Of a stretch of 64,000 bases of DNA, positions 1 to 8,662 are shown one piece after another. The translations under genes were made by a program, and so were the position numbers. Each line of letters opens with the position of its first letter. Within the stretch, counting starts at the first letter, position 1. Source of the stretch: Neoroseomonas oryzicola (GTDB lineage: Bacteria; Pseudomonadota; Alphaproteobacteria; Acetobacterales; Acetobacteraceae); the NCBI RefSeq assembly GCF_012163135.1, contig NZ_JAAVUP010000004.1:434001-498000 (forward strand), read 5' to 3'. The notes beneath the pieces are model-generated. The model was given only the letters and a program-made list of their open reading frames with translations, was not told the DNA's origin and ran no database searches.

Positions 1-1
1 G

Positions 2-199
2 CTCGGCATCGCGCATCTCGACATGGCCTCGGGCGCCGGCCACGACGCGGCGGCCTTCGCCGAGGCGAAGATCCCGTCCAGCATGCTGTTCGTGCGCAAC
101 CAGAACGGCAGCCACAACCCGCACGAGGACATGCGGATGGAGGACTTCGCCGCGGCCTGCGCCGTCGTGCAGCGCTGGGCGGCGGAGGCCGCGCAGTAG
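2..199 (+). CDS. M20-family amidohydrolase (HyuC/AllC-like), C-terminal fragment
   Basis: Only the last 65 codons are inside the window; the reading frame is open from base 2 and ends at TAG 197-199. The fragment carries SGAGHDA followed by a conserved RNQNGSHNPHED segment, the C-terminal signature of N-carbamoyl-amino-acid hydrolases and allantoate amidohydrolases. Such enzymes are metal-dependent and hydrolyse ureido or amide bonds in the cytoplasm. HyuA/HyuB lie a few genes downstream on the same strand, which fits a cyclic-amide degradation locus. The exact substrate cannot be told from this fragment. Confidence 0.8.
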   Translation, partial: LGIAHLDMASGAGHDAAAFAEAKIPSSMLFVRNQNGSHNPHEDMRMEDFAAACAVVQRWAAEAAQ

Positions 200-225
200 C
201 GATCGGGCCTCCACGCCACCCCGCC

Positions 226-241
226 GGGGCCCTACGGCCCC
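226..241 (+). terminator. GC hairpin after the amidohydrolase gene
   Basis: GGGGCC (226-231), loop CTAC, GGCCCC (236-241) form a perfect 6-bp stem 27 bases after the stop codon. No T-tract follows, so this is only a possible terminator. Confidence 0.3.
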
Positions 242-285
242 CTGGATCCGCGGGACCATGGCGCCGGCACGGGAATGTCAGCGGA

Positions 286-924
286 ATGCTAAGGCTCGAC
301 CATCTGACCGTGATCGCGCCCACCCTGGCCGAAGGCGTGGCGCATGTGCGCGCCTGCCTCGATCTCGATGTGCCCTTCGGCCAGCGCCACACCTACATGG
401 GCACGCACAATCATCTGCTGCAGCTCGGGGACATGACCTATCTGGAGATCGTCGCGTTGGACCCGGATGCCGAATCCCCGGGGCGCCGCCGCTGGTTCGG
501 CCTCGATGACCAGACGCAGGTCAGGCGGGATTGGGATGCCGGCCGGCGCCTCCGTGGCTGGGTCGCCCGCACGGACGACATCGACGGCGTGATCAGGGAT
601 CGCGAGGCCATCTTCGGGCGCAAGGTCCCGCTGCCGGCGATCGCGCCGGCATTCGATTTCGCCATCCCGGAGGATGGTTCCCTGCCATGGGGTGGCGCCA
701 TGCCCTCCATCATCGACCGGCGGGGCAAGCCACGGGCCATGGCCGCCATCGCCGACCTCGGCGCCCGCCTTCGGGATTTCTCGCTCGAGCACCCGGACGC
801 GGATCGCGTCGCGACCTTGCTGCAGGATCTGGCCGTGGACCGGCCGCCGGCCATCCTGCCGGGCGCCGCCCTGCGCTATTCGGCGCGCATCGACACGCCG
901 GCCGGCCCCAGGGCGCTTCACTAG
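286..924 (+). CDS. VOC / glyoxalase-like domain protein
   Basis: The 212-residue protein begins LRLDHLTVIAPTLAEGVAHV, the typical first strand-helix of a vicinal-oxygen-chelate (VOC) fold. It then shows a glyoxalase-like layout with GTHNHLLQLGDMTYLEIVA around residues 39-57, as in the Glyoxalase_3 (PF13468) group. These proteins are small cytoplasmic metal-dependent or ligand-binding folds of mostly unknown substrate. The ATG at 286 is kept because the family motif starts right after it; no strong ribosome-binding site is visible. It stands alone between the amidohydrolase and a LysR gene. Function beyond the fold is unknown. Confidence 0.75.
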   Translation: MLRLDHLTVIAPTLAEGVAHVRACLDLDVPFGQRHTYMGTHNHLLQLGDMTYLEIVALDPDAESPGRRRWFGLDDQTQVRRDWDAGRRLRGWVARTDDIDGVIRDREAIFGRKVPLPAIAPAFDFAIPEDGSLPWGGAMPSIIDRRGKPRAMAAIADLGARLRDFSLEHPDADRVATLLQDLAVDRPPAILPGAALRYSARIDTPAGPRALH

Positions 925-1007
925 GCCAGCCGCCCCCGACCGGGTTTTGCCCTAGGTTCGTGGGCGGGGGCGTCCGGACAGGGCAAGGCCCCTCATCGAA
1001 AGGCCCC

Positions 1008-1895
1008 ATGCGCGACCTCCGTTCCCTCGAGACCGTCATCTGGGTCGTCCGCCTCGGCGGCTTCCGCGCCGCCGCGGCGCGGCTGAACACCACCCAGTCG
1101 GCGGTCTCCGCCCGCGTCGCGCAGCTCGAACAGGAACTCGGCATCCGCATCTTCCAGCGCGGTGCGCGCGTCACCCTGACGGCCGAGGGCAGCGCCCTGC
1201 TGCGCTACGCCGAGCAGATGGTCGACCTGCGCGAGGAGATGCTGCGCGCCATCGCCGACCCGGCGGCGATGCGCGGCCTGCTGCGCATCGGCATCTCGGA
1301 GACCCTCGCCCACACCCTGCTGCCGCGCCTGGTGCAGCGGATCGGCGCGGCGCATCCCGGCATCGTGCTCGACATGGTGGTCGACATCACCCCGGCGCTG
1401 CGCCAGCACCTCGTCGCCGGGCATATCGACATCGCCATGCTGGCCGGCACGGTGGACGACCCGCGGGCGGTGAACCAGCCGCTCTGCTCCTACCCGCTCG
1501 GCTGGCTGGCGAGCCCCGGCCTCGGCCTGCCGGACCGGCCGCTGCGCCTTTCGGAGCTGACCCGCTGGCCGATCCTGAGCTTCTCCCATGACACGGAGGT
1601 TTCGGCGGCGCTGCGCGGCCTGTTCGCCGATGCCGGCGTGCCAGGGGTGCGGCTGTGGGGCAGCACCTCGATCGCGACCATGGCGGAACTGGCCCGCGCG
1701 GGGGTCTGCATCAGCGTCGTGCAGCTCGTTGCCGCGGAACGGGACCTGGCCGAGGGCCGGCTGCGGCGGCTGGAGGTCGAGGACGTCGCCCTGCCGGATG
1801 TCGGCTTCCACGTGGCCTATATCCGCAAGCCCGACAGCCATGTCGCGGCGACCATCGCCGCCCTGGCCCGCGACCTGGCCGGCGCCCCCGACTGA
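1008..1895 (+). CDS. LysR-family transcriptional regulator
   Basis: The 295-residue protein has an N-terminal winged helix-turn-helix (residues about 5-65, with [20 protein letters not shown]) and a C-terminal periplasmic-binding-protein-like effector domain from about 90. ATG 1008 was chosen because LysR proteins start a few residues before the helix-turn-helix; the frame is open further upstream but shows no homology there. It is co-directional with the downstream DUF1445-hyuAB genes and probably controls that locus. Effector unknown. Confidence 0.9.
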   Translation: MRDLRSLETVIWVVRLGGFRAAAARLNTTQSAVSARVAQLEQELGIRIFQRGARVTLTAEGSALLRYAEQMVDLREEMLRAIADPAAMRGLLRIGISETLAHTLLPRLVQRIGAAHPGIVLDMVVDITPALRQHLVAGHIDIAMLAGTVDDPRAVNQPLCSYPLGWLASPGLGLPDRPLRLSELTRWPILSFSHDTEVSAALRGLFADAGVPGVRLWGSTSIATMAELARAGVCISVVQLVAAERDLAEGRLRRLEVEDVALPDVGFHVAYIRKPDSHVAATIAALARDLAGAPD

Positions 1896-1980
1896 TTTTT
1901 TCGATCACCCCGATCCAGATTTCGCGTTCGACAGGCGCCGCGCCGGGGGCTGGAATGCCGGCCCGACCGAGGAGGCTTCC

Positions 1981-2778
1981 ATGGACCACGCGCCATCGCA
2001 GCACGAGACCGGCTGGGACGTCCGCCAGCGCATCCGCCGCGGCGCCTGGACGCAGCCCACCCAGGGCATGGCGCCGGGCTATGTCCAGGCGAACCTCGCC
2101 ATCCTGCCCCGCGACCTGGCGGCGGATTTCCAGCGCTTTTGCATGCTGAACCCCAGGCCGTGCCCGCTGCTCGCGACCTCGGAGCCCGGCGACCCCTCCC
2201 TGCCGACCTTGGGCAATGACATCGACATCCGCACCGACATCGGCACCTACCGCGTCTGGCGCGACGGCGTGATGACCGAGGAAGTGCATGACATCGCCCA
2301 TCTCTGGCGGGACGACCTGGTGGCCTTCCTGCTCGGCTGCTCCCATTCCTTCGAGGAGGCGCTGCTGGCCGATGGCCTGCGCCTGCGCCATTTCGACGAG
2401 GGCAAGGCCGTCCCGGTCTACACCACGAACGTCCCGACCACGCCGGCCGGGCCCTTCCACGGCCCGCTGGTCGTCTCCATGCGCCCCTTCCGGCCGGCCG
2501 AGGCGATCCGGGCCATCCAGATCACCTCCCGCTTCCCCTCGGTGCACGGCGCGCCGGTGCATATCGGCAAGCCCGAGATGATCGGCATCCATGACCTCGC
2601 GAAGGTCGATGCCGGCGGCGTGGTGACCGTCGCCGAGGACGAATTGCCGCTGTTCTGGGCCTGCGGGGTGACGCCCCAGGCGGTGGTGGCCGCCAGCAAG
2701 CCGCCCTTCTGCATCACCCACGCCCCCGGCTGCATGCTGGTGACCGACCTGCTGAATTCGCGTCTCGCGGTCTTCTGA
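1981..2778 (+). CDS. DUF1445 family putative hydro-lyase
   Basis: The 265-residue protein matches the DUF1445 family along its length: a start near [20 protein letters not shown], a [13 protein letters not shown] segment around residue 117, [20 protein letters not shown] in the middle and a late [15 protein letters not shown] segment. The family is annotated as putative hydro-lyase. A related domain forms part of the mitochondrial D-glutamate cyclase DGLUCY, and bacterial members are often near 5-oxoprolinase genes. Here hyuA-hyuB follow 52 bases later. ATG 1981 is preceded by GGAGGC at about 1970. A role in D-glutamate or 5-oxoproline metabolism is inference. Confidence 0.8.
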   Translation: MDHAPSQHETGWDVRQRIRRGAWTQPTQGMAPGYVQANLAILPRDLAADFQRFCMLNPRPCPLLATSEPGDPSLPTLGNDIDIRTDIGTYRVWRDGVMTEEVHDIAHLWRDDLVAFLLGCSHSFEEALLADGLRLRHFDEGKAVPVYTTNVPTTPAGPFHGPLVVSMRPFRPAEAIRAIQITSRFPSVHGAPVHIGKPEMIGIHDLAKVDAGGVVTVAEDELPLFWACGVTPQAVVAASKPPFCITHAPGCMLVTDLLNSRLAVF

Positions 2779-2830
2779 ACCCCTCTGGCGCGCGCTATGC
2801 ATGGCGCGCGCAGTCCCTGCCCCAGGAATC

Positions 2831-4918
2831 ATGACCTCCGACATGGCCAAAGCACGCCTCGCCGTCGACATCGGCGGCACATTCACCGACCTCGCCATCG
2901 AGAAGGGCGAGCAGCGCTGGACCACCAAGGTGCTCACCACGCCCGCCGCGCCCGAGAAGGGCGTGCTGGAGGGCGTGACGCAGGTGCTCGCCAAGGCCGG
3001 CATGGAACCGGGCGACCTCGACCTGCTCATCCACGGCACCACGCTTGCCACCAATGCGATCATCGAGCGCAAGGGCGCGAAGACGGCGCTGCTGACGACC
3101 GAGGGCTTCCGCGACGTGCTCGCGTTGGCCAATGAGGCGCGCTACGACCAGTACGACCTCAACATCGACCTCCCCCAGCCGCTGGTGCGCCGCCGCTGGC
3201 GCGTGGCCGTGCCCGAGCGCCTGGACAATACCGGCAAGGTGCTGCTGCCGCTCGACGAGGCGGCGGTCCGCCAGCAGGTCGAGTTCCTCAAGGGCGAGGG
3301 CATCGAGAGCCTCGCCATCGGCTTCCTCCATGCCTTCGTGAACCCGGTGCACGAGAAGCGCGCGGCCGAGATCGTGCAGGAGATGTGGCCGGGCATGAAG
3401 GTCTCGCTGTCGAGCGAGGTCTCCCCCGAGATGCGCGAATGGGAGCGCTTCTCCACCACCGTCGCGAATGCCTATGTCCAGCCGCTGATGGCGTCCTATC
3501 TCGGGCGCCTCGAGGTCGGGCTGCGGGCGGCGGGGCTGACCTGCCCGCTCTTCCTGATGCTCTCGGGCGGTGGCCTGACCACCATCGAGACGGCGTCCCG
3601 CTTCCCGATCCGCCTGGTGGAATCCGGGCCCGCGGGTGGGGCGATCTTCTCGGCCCACGTCGCGAAGCAGCGCGGCTTCGACAAGGTGCTGTCCTTCGAC
3701 ATGGGCGGCACCACGGCGAAGGTCTGCCTGATCGACGGCTTCCGCCCGCAGGCCTCCCGCACCTTCGAGGTCGCGCGCGTCGGCCGCTTCAAGAAGGGCT
3801 CCGGCCTGCCGCTGCGCATCCCCGTCATCGAGATGGTGGAGATCGGCGCCGGCGGCGGGTCCATCGCCCAGGTGGACAGCATGGGCCGCATCCAGGTCGG
3901 CCCGGAATCGGCCGGCGCCGATCCCGGCCCGGCCTGCTACGGCCGCGGCGGCACGCATCCGGCGGTCACCGACGCGAACCTCTCGCTCGGCCGCTACGAG
4001 CCCTCGCTCTTCGCCGGCGGTTCGCTGCCGCTGAAGCCCGAACTGTCGCTCGCCGCGCTCGCCGAGCATGTCGGCGGCAAGCTCGCGCTCTCGGCTGAGA
4101 TGGCCGGACTCGGCGTGGTCGAGATGGTCGACGAGAACATGGCCAATGCCGCCCGCGTGCACGCCATCGAAAGCGGCAAGGGCTATGAAGGCCGCTTCGT
4201 CATCGCCTTCGGCGGCGGCGGTCCGGTGCACGGCTACCGGGTGTGCGAGAAGATCGGCGTGAAGCGCATGCTGGTGCCCTCGGGCGCCGGCGTGGGTTCG
4301 GCCATCGGCTTCCTGCGCGCGCCCGTGGCCTATGAGGTGGTGAAGTCGCTCTACCAGCGCTTCGGCACCTTCGACCTCGCCGCGGTGAACGGGCTGCTGT
4401 CGTCCATGTCGGCCGAGGCGACGAAGGTCGTCTCCGAAGGCGCCTTCGGCGCGGCGGTCGAGGAAACGCGCATCGCCTACATGCGCTATGTCGGCCAGGG
4501 TCACGAGATCGCGGTGCACATCCCGCCGCGCGCGCTGACCGCGGCCGACGTTGCCGCGATCCGCGCCGACTACGACGCCGAATACACCCGCTTCTACGAC
4601 CGCCCGGTGCCCGGCTCGGACGTGGAGATCCTCTCCTTCGCCGTCACCGTCCGCACCGTGGAAGCGCATGTGGAACCGGTCGCGCCCGTGCCCGACGCCC
4701 CGGCGCCGACGCCGATCCGCACCCAGATGGTGCGCGACACGGCGACCGGCGAAGTCGCCGAATGGCCCGTCTATGACCGCGAGCACATGAACCCCGGTGC
4801 CACGATCCACGGCCCCGCCATCGTGGCGGAGGCGGAGACCAGCACCCTGATCGGCCCATCCTGGACCTGCCGGATGGATGGGCTCGGTTACCTCGACCTG
4901 ACGCAGGAGGCCGCGTGA
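2831..4918 (+). CDS. hyuA: Hydantoinase/oxoprolinase subunit A (HyuA-like)
   Basis: The 695-residue protein has the actin-like ATPase layout of HyuA: RLAVDIGGTFTDLAIE at the start, HGTTLATNAIIERKGA around residue 70, LSFDMGGTTAKVCLIDG near 288 and a glycine-rich ATP site near 459. Members hydrolyse 5-oxoproline or hydantoins with ATP, working with HyuB. ATG 2831 is preferred because an AGGA lies just before it; in-frame starts at 2801 and 2843 are possible. The stop overlaps the hyuB start (TGATG), so the pair is translationally coupled. Substrate not determined. Confidence 0.9.
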   Translation: MTSDMAKARLAVDIGGTFTDLAIEKGEQRWTTKVLTTPAAPEKGVLEGVTQVLAKAGMEPGDLDLLIHGTTLATNAIIERKGAKTALLTTEGFRDVLALANEARYDQYDLNIDLPQPLVRRRWRVAVPERLDNTGKVLLPLDEAAVRQQVEFLKGEGIESLAIGFLHAFVNPVHEKRAAEIVQEMWPGMKVSLSSEVSPEMREWERFSTTVANAYVQPLMASYLGRLEVGLRAAGLTCPLFLMLSGGGLTTIETASRFPIRLVESGPAGGAIFSAHVAKQRGFDKVLSFDMGGTTAKVCLIDGFRPQASRTFEVARVGRFKKGSGLPLRIPVIEMVEIGAGGGSIAQVDSMGRIQVGPESAGADPGPACYGRGGTHPAVTDANLSLGRYEPSLFAGGSLPLKPELSLAALAEHVGGKLALSAEMAGLGVVEMVDENMANAARVHAIESGKGYEGRFVIAFGGGGPVHGYRVCEKIGVKRMLVPSGAGVGSAIGFLRAPVAYEVVKSLYQRFGTFDLAAVNGLLSSMSAEATKVVSEGAFGAAVEETRIAYMRYVGQGHEIAVHIPPRALTAADVAAIRADYDAEYTRFYDRPVPGSDVEILSFAVTVRTVEAHVEPVAPVPDAPAPTPIRTQMVRDTATGEVAEWPVYDREHMNPGATIHGPAIVAEAETSTLIGPSWTCRMDGLGYLDLTQEAA

Positions 4919-6591
4919 TGAGCAAGGAAACGGGCGCGCTCGCGCAGATCCAGCGCCAGATCCAGTGGAACCGCCTGATCGCGGTGGTCGAGGAACAGGC
5001 GCAGACCATGATCCGCACCGCCTTCAGCACCACGGTGCGCGAGGCGGGCGACCTGTCGGCCGGCATCTTCGACCTCGAAGGCCGCATGCTGGCGCAGGCC
5101 GTGACCGGCACGCCGGGCCATGTGAACTCCATGGCGGAATCGGTCGGGCACTTCCTCAGGAAGTTCCCGGCGCACACGATGCAGCCGGGCGACCACTACA
5201 TCACCAACGATCCCTGGCTCGCGACCGGGCACCTGCATGACCTCACGGTCGTCACGCCGGCCTTCCGCAACGGGAAGATCGTCGGGCTGTTCGCGAACAC
5301 CGCGCACATCATCGACATCGGTGGCCTCGGCATGGGCCCCGAGGGGCGGAGCGTCTTCGAGGAAGGCCTCTATATCCCCATCGTGAAGTGCTTCGACCGC
5401 AACGTCCCGAACGAGACCTTCTTCGACTTCATCCGCGCGGGATCGCGCACGCCCGTCGAGCTGGAAGGCGACATCTACTCGCTGTGCGCCTGCAACGACG
5501 CCGGCGCCAAGCGGCTCGTCGAGATGATGGACGAGTTCGCGATGGGCAGCCTCGACGAGCTCGCCGGCTACATCTTCGAGGCAAGCACCCGCGCGACGCT
5601 GGCCGAGATCGCGAAGATCCCGCGCGGCACCTACAGCTCGGAGATCAAGTCCGACGGCTACGAGGCGCCGGTCACGCTGAAGGCCGCGATGACGGTGTAT
5701 GACGACCGCATCGTGGTCGACTTCGCCGGCACCTCGGGCCTTTCCAACCGCGGCATCAACGTCCCGCCCGCCTATTGCCGCGCCTATTCCTGCTTCGGCA
5801 TCAAGGTGGTGGTGGCGCCGGAAGTGCCCAACAACTGGGCCTCCCTGCTGCCCTTCCAGATGGACATCCCGGAAGGGTGCATCCTTAACGCCCCGCATCC
5901 CTATCCGGTCTCGGTGCGCCATGTCGTCGGGCAGCTGCTGCCCGACCTGATGATGGGCTGCTTGCACCAGGCGGTGCCGCAGCGGGTCAATGCGGAAGGC
6001 TCCTCGGCGCTTTGGAACCCGCCGCTGCGCGGTGGTTCCCAGGTCTCGGGCCAGGCGGCCGAGACCGAGGATTTCGAGATCATCACCTTCAACTCGGGGG
6101 GCACCGGCGCGCGGCCGGGCAAGGACGGGCTGGACGGCACGGCCTTCCCCTCGGGCGTGCGGACCATGCCGGTCGAGGCGACCGAGAACGTCGCCCCGGT
6201 CATCTTCTGGCAGAAGCAGCTCCGCCCCGACTCGGCTGGCGCGGGCCGCACCCGCGGCGGCTTCGGCCAGGTGATGGAGATCGGCGCGAAGGGCGATGCC
6301 GAATTCGCCGTGAACGCCATCTTCGACCGCGTCGCCAACCCCCCCAAGGGGCGCGAGGGCGGAGGCGAGGGCGCGGCGGGCTGGGTGGGCCTGAACGACC
6401 CCAACGGCACCGTGCTCCGCACCAAGGGCTTTCAGGTCATCCCGAAGGGCCGGCGCCTGCTGCTGAAGCTGCCGGGCGGCGGCGGCATGGGCGATCCGAA
6501 GGATCGCGATCCCGCCCTGGTGCAGCGCGACGTCGAGGACGGGCTCGTCAGCCCCGAGGCGGCGCGCCGGATCTACGGCCGCAAGGACTGA
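4918..6591 (+). CDS. hyuB: Hydantoinase/oxoprolinase subunit B (HyuB-like)
   Basis: The 557-residue protein is a full-length HyuB: IRTAFSTTVREAGDLSAGIF near residue 30, GHVNSMAESVGHFL near 65, NDPWLATGHLHDL near 95 and a C-terminal GGGGMGDPKDRDP. HyuB is the catalytic partner of HyuA in ATP-dependent opening of cyclic amides. ATG 4918 shares a base with the hyuA stop and has AGGAGG at 4905-4910 at ideal distance; a GTG three bases earlier is less likely. It ends the presumed operon that starts with the DUF1445 gene. Confidence 0.92.
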   Translation: MSKETGALAQIQRQIQWNRLIAVVEEQAQTMIRTAFSTTVREAGDLSAGIFDLEGRMLAQAVTGTPGHVNSMAESVGHFLRKFPAHTMQPGDHYITNDPWLATGHLHDLTVVTPAFRNGKIVGLFANTAHIIDIGGLGMGPEGRSVFEEGLYIPIVKCFDRNVPNETFFDFIRAGSRTPVELEGDIYSLCACNDAGAKRLVEMMDEFAMGSLDELAGYIFEASTRATLAEIAKIPRGTYSSEIKSDGYEAPVTLKAAMTVYDDRIVVDFAGTSGLSNRGINVPPAYCRAYSCFGIKVVVAPEVPNNWASLLPFQMDIPEGCILNAPHPYPVSVRHVVGQLLPDLMMGCLHQAVPQRVNAEGSSALWNPPLRGGSQVSGQAAETEDFEIITFNSGGTGARPGKDGLDGTAFPSGVRTMPVEATENVAPVIFWQKQLRPDSAGAGRTRGGFGQVMEIGAKGDAEFAVNAIFDRVANPPKGREGGGEGAAGWVGLNDPNGTVLRTKGFQVIPKGRRLLLKLPGGGGMGDPKDRDPALVQRDVEDGLVSPEAARRIYGRKD

Positions 6592-6684
6592 CCCGGCGGG
6601 CGGCCCGGCCGCCTGCCCTGGCAACGACGCGCGCCCCTGGCCATGATCGGCCGGGGGCGCGTTTCGATTCGCGGCCCGACTGGA

Positions 6685-7449
6685 ATGAGGCCGTTTCGCA
6701 TGACCGTCGTGGTCGGTATCGCCGTCTTCGCCCTGACGCTGCTTTCCGGCCTGATCGGCCTCTGGCTGCATCGCCGGCTGCTCGATCATCACCGCAGCGA
6801 CGAATCGAAGGATGTCGTCCGCCTGGTGCAGGCGCTGATCGCCTCCATGGCGACGCTGGTGCTCGGCCTCCTGATCGCCTCGGCCAGTTCGCACTACCGG
6901 GCGCAGGCGGATGGCGTGACGGCGCTCGCCGCCGACATCATGGTCCTCGACGGCGCGCTGGCTCATGTCGGCCCGGATGCGCGGGAAGCCCGGACCGCCC
7001 TGCGCGGCATGCTGGCCGCGGCGATCGCGAGCCGCGTGCTGGAAGCCGGCGCCGAGGCCGCGGTGGTCGACCCGGCCAGCATGGACGCCTTCTACAACGC
7101 GATCGCCGGCCTGCGGACCGCCACCCCGGCCCAGCAATCCGCCCAGCAGCAGGCGCTGGCCATCGCCTCGCGGCTCGTGCAGGCGCGGGCGCTGCTGATG
7201 GTGCGGGACGTGACGGACCAGGTGCAGTGGCCCTTCCTCGCGGTGCTCGTCTCCTGGCTCGCGATGCTGTTCCTCGCCATGGGGCTCTTCGTGCGGGCCA
7301 ATTCGGTGATCCACGCGGCGCTGGTCGCCGGCTCGCTTGCCGTCGGCGGCGCGATCTTCCTGATCCTCGAGCTCGAACAGTCGCGCTCGGGCCTGCTGCA
7401 CATCTCGGACGAGCCGCTGCGCTTCGTGCTGCAGCGCGTCGGCGGCTGA
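6685..7449 (+). CDS. DUF4239 (bestrophin-like) membrane protein
   Basis: The 254-residue protein begins with a hydrophobic helix (about residues 6-26), then GLWLHRRLLDHHRSDESKDV, and a second helix (about 49-70). A soluble middle part of about 100 residues is followed by two C-terminal helices. This is the arrangement of the DUF4239 bestrophin-like group, possibly inner-membrane channels. ATG 6685 (MRPFRM) is chosen over 6643 because the hydrophobic segment starts just after it. It is a single-gene unit after hyuB. Function unknown. Confidence 0.7.
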   Translation: MRPFRMTVVVGIAVFALTLLSGLIGLWLHRRLLDHHRSDESKDVVRLVQALIASMATLVLGLLIASASSHYRAQADGVTALAADIMVLDGALAHVGPDAREARTALRGMLAAAIASRVLEAGAEAAVVDPASMDAFYNAIAGLRTATPAQQSAQQQALAIASRLVQARALLMVRDVTDQVQWPFLAVLVSWLAMLFLAMGLFVRANSVIHAALVAGSLAVGGAIFLILELEQSRSGLLHISDEPLRFVLQRVGG

Positions 7450-7656
7450 CACCGCCGTTGCCTCGGCTGACGACGTGTTCCCGACTGCCGCCCCATCCCC
7501 GAATGGCCTCGATGCCGGTCCCCGCCGTCATGTCTTGCGCCTTCCATGGATCACGCCCGGCCGCAGCCGACCCTGGCGGGGTTGCATCATCGACGGCTAA
7601 TGTGCGGCCCGCGACACGGGAAGTGCCGCTCCGACCGATGGTAAGGTCCCGGTGTC

Positions 7657-7779
7657 ATGACCCTTCGTCTTGCATCCGTGCTGGCAATCCTCCTTCTCGC
7701 CGCAGGCTGCTGCGGCGCGGGCGCCAATTGCAGCATTCCGCCGCGTGGCGCCTACAACAACGCGAATGGCGGCGCCTGA
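7657..7779 (+). CDS. Very small lipoprotein, 40 residues
   Basis: ATG 7657 opens a 40-codon frame ending at TGA 7777-7779. The product starts MTLRLASVLAILLLAAGCC: a basic residue, a hydrophobic core and a lipobox (LAAGC) that would be cut before the first cysteine and lipidated. The mature peptide would be about 23 residues with a second cysteine at once and a third further on, ending PRGAYNNANGGA. It stops 16 bases before the end of convergent motA. Tiny envelope lipoproteins of this kind (entericidin-like in size, not clearly in sequence) are easily missed. Confidence 0.6.
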   Translation: MTLRLASVLAILLLAAGCCGAGANCSIPPRGAYNNANGGA

Positions 7780-7795
7780 CGGCGCAACCGCACCG

Positions 7796-8662
7796 TCAGG
7801 CGATCTGCAGGTCCTGCAGGGCCTGCTCGAGTTCCTGGAAGCTCGGCATGCTCGCGCTGGGCACCAGCTTGCGGCCCGTCTCGACGGCGACCTGCGGCGC
7901 GTTGCCGTGCAGATGCGCCACGATCACCGCCTTGATCACGTCGTAGTAGCGCGCCTCCTCCTCGACCACGCCCTTCAGCCGCGTCGCGATCGGCCCGACG
8001 ATGCCGTAGGCCAGGAAGACGCCGAGGAAGGTGCCGACCAGCGCGCCGCCGATCATCTTGCCGAGCACCGCCGGCGGCTGGTCGATCGAGGCCATGGTCT
8101 TGATGACGCCCAGCACGGCCGCGACGATGCCGAGCGCCGGCAGCGCATCCGCAACACCCTGCAGCGCGTGGGAGGGATGCAGCTCCTCCTCCCGGACCTT
8201 CTTCAGTTCGCGGCCCATCACTTCCTCGATCTGGTGCGGGTCGTCGGCGTTCATGCCGACCATGCGCAGGTAGTCGCAGATCATCAGGACGGCATGGTGG
8301 TCGGCCGCGATCCGCGGGAATTTCTGAAAGGCGGCGCTCTCCTCGGGCTTCTCGATATGCGGCTCGAGCGCCATCGGTCCCTTCGTCTGCGCCAGGCGGA
8401 CCAGGTAGTAGAGGAGGGAGAGGATCTCCGTGTAGTCCTGCTTGTGGAAGCGCGCGCCTTTCACAACCTTCCCGAAGCCGCCCAGCGTGTGCTTGACGTC
8501 GTGCATCGAGTTCGAGGTGAGGAAGGCGCCGAGCGCCGCGCCGCCGATCATCATCATCTCGAAGGGCAGGGCTTTGACGATGATGTCGAACTTGCCGCCG
8601 GCGAGCAGGTAGCCGCCGAAGACCATGGCGAAGAGCACGCCGATGCCGAGCAGCGATGTCAC
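7796..8662 (-). CDS. motA: Flagellar motor stator protein MotA
   Basis: The 288-residue inner-membrane protein starts at GTG 8662 (TSLLGIGVLFAMVFGGYLLA), inside the end of motB. Four membrane helices are visible: two at the N-terminus and two after residue about 170 (VADALPALGIVAAVLGVIKT and GKMIGGALVGTFLGVFLAYG). The long cytoplasmic loop holds the charged stretch that contacts FliG. MotA with MotB forms the ion-conducting stator that drives flagellar rotation. The GTG overlaps the motB TGA (GTGA), so motB-motA is one coupled unit with motB first. No other flagellar genes are in the window. Confidence 0.95.
   Translation of the reverse strand: MTSLLGIGVLFAMVFGGYLLAGGKFDIIVKALPFEMMMIGGAALGAFLTSNSMHDVKHTLGGFGKVVKGARFHKQDYTEILSLLYYLVRLAQTKGPMALEPHIEKPEESAAFQKFPRIAADHHAVLMICDYLRMVGMNADDPHQIEEVMGRELKKVREEELHPSHALQGVADALPALGIVAAVLGVIKTMASIDQPPAVLGKMIGGALVGTFLGVFLAYGIVGPIATRLKGVVEEEARYYDVIKAVIVAHLHGNAPQVAVETGRKLVPSASMPSFQELEQALQDLQIA

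Noticed and set aside
2801-2830. Upstream ATG for hyuA
   Set aside because: No ribosome-binding site, and the family homology begins after 2843; 2831 has AGGA nearby.
4888-7452. A long open minus-strand frame (854 codons)
   Set aside because: It is antisense to hyuB and the DUF4239 gene; its His/Arg/Gly-rich product is typical of shadow translation.
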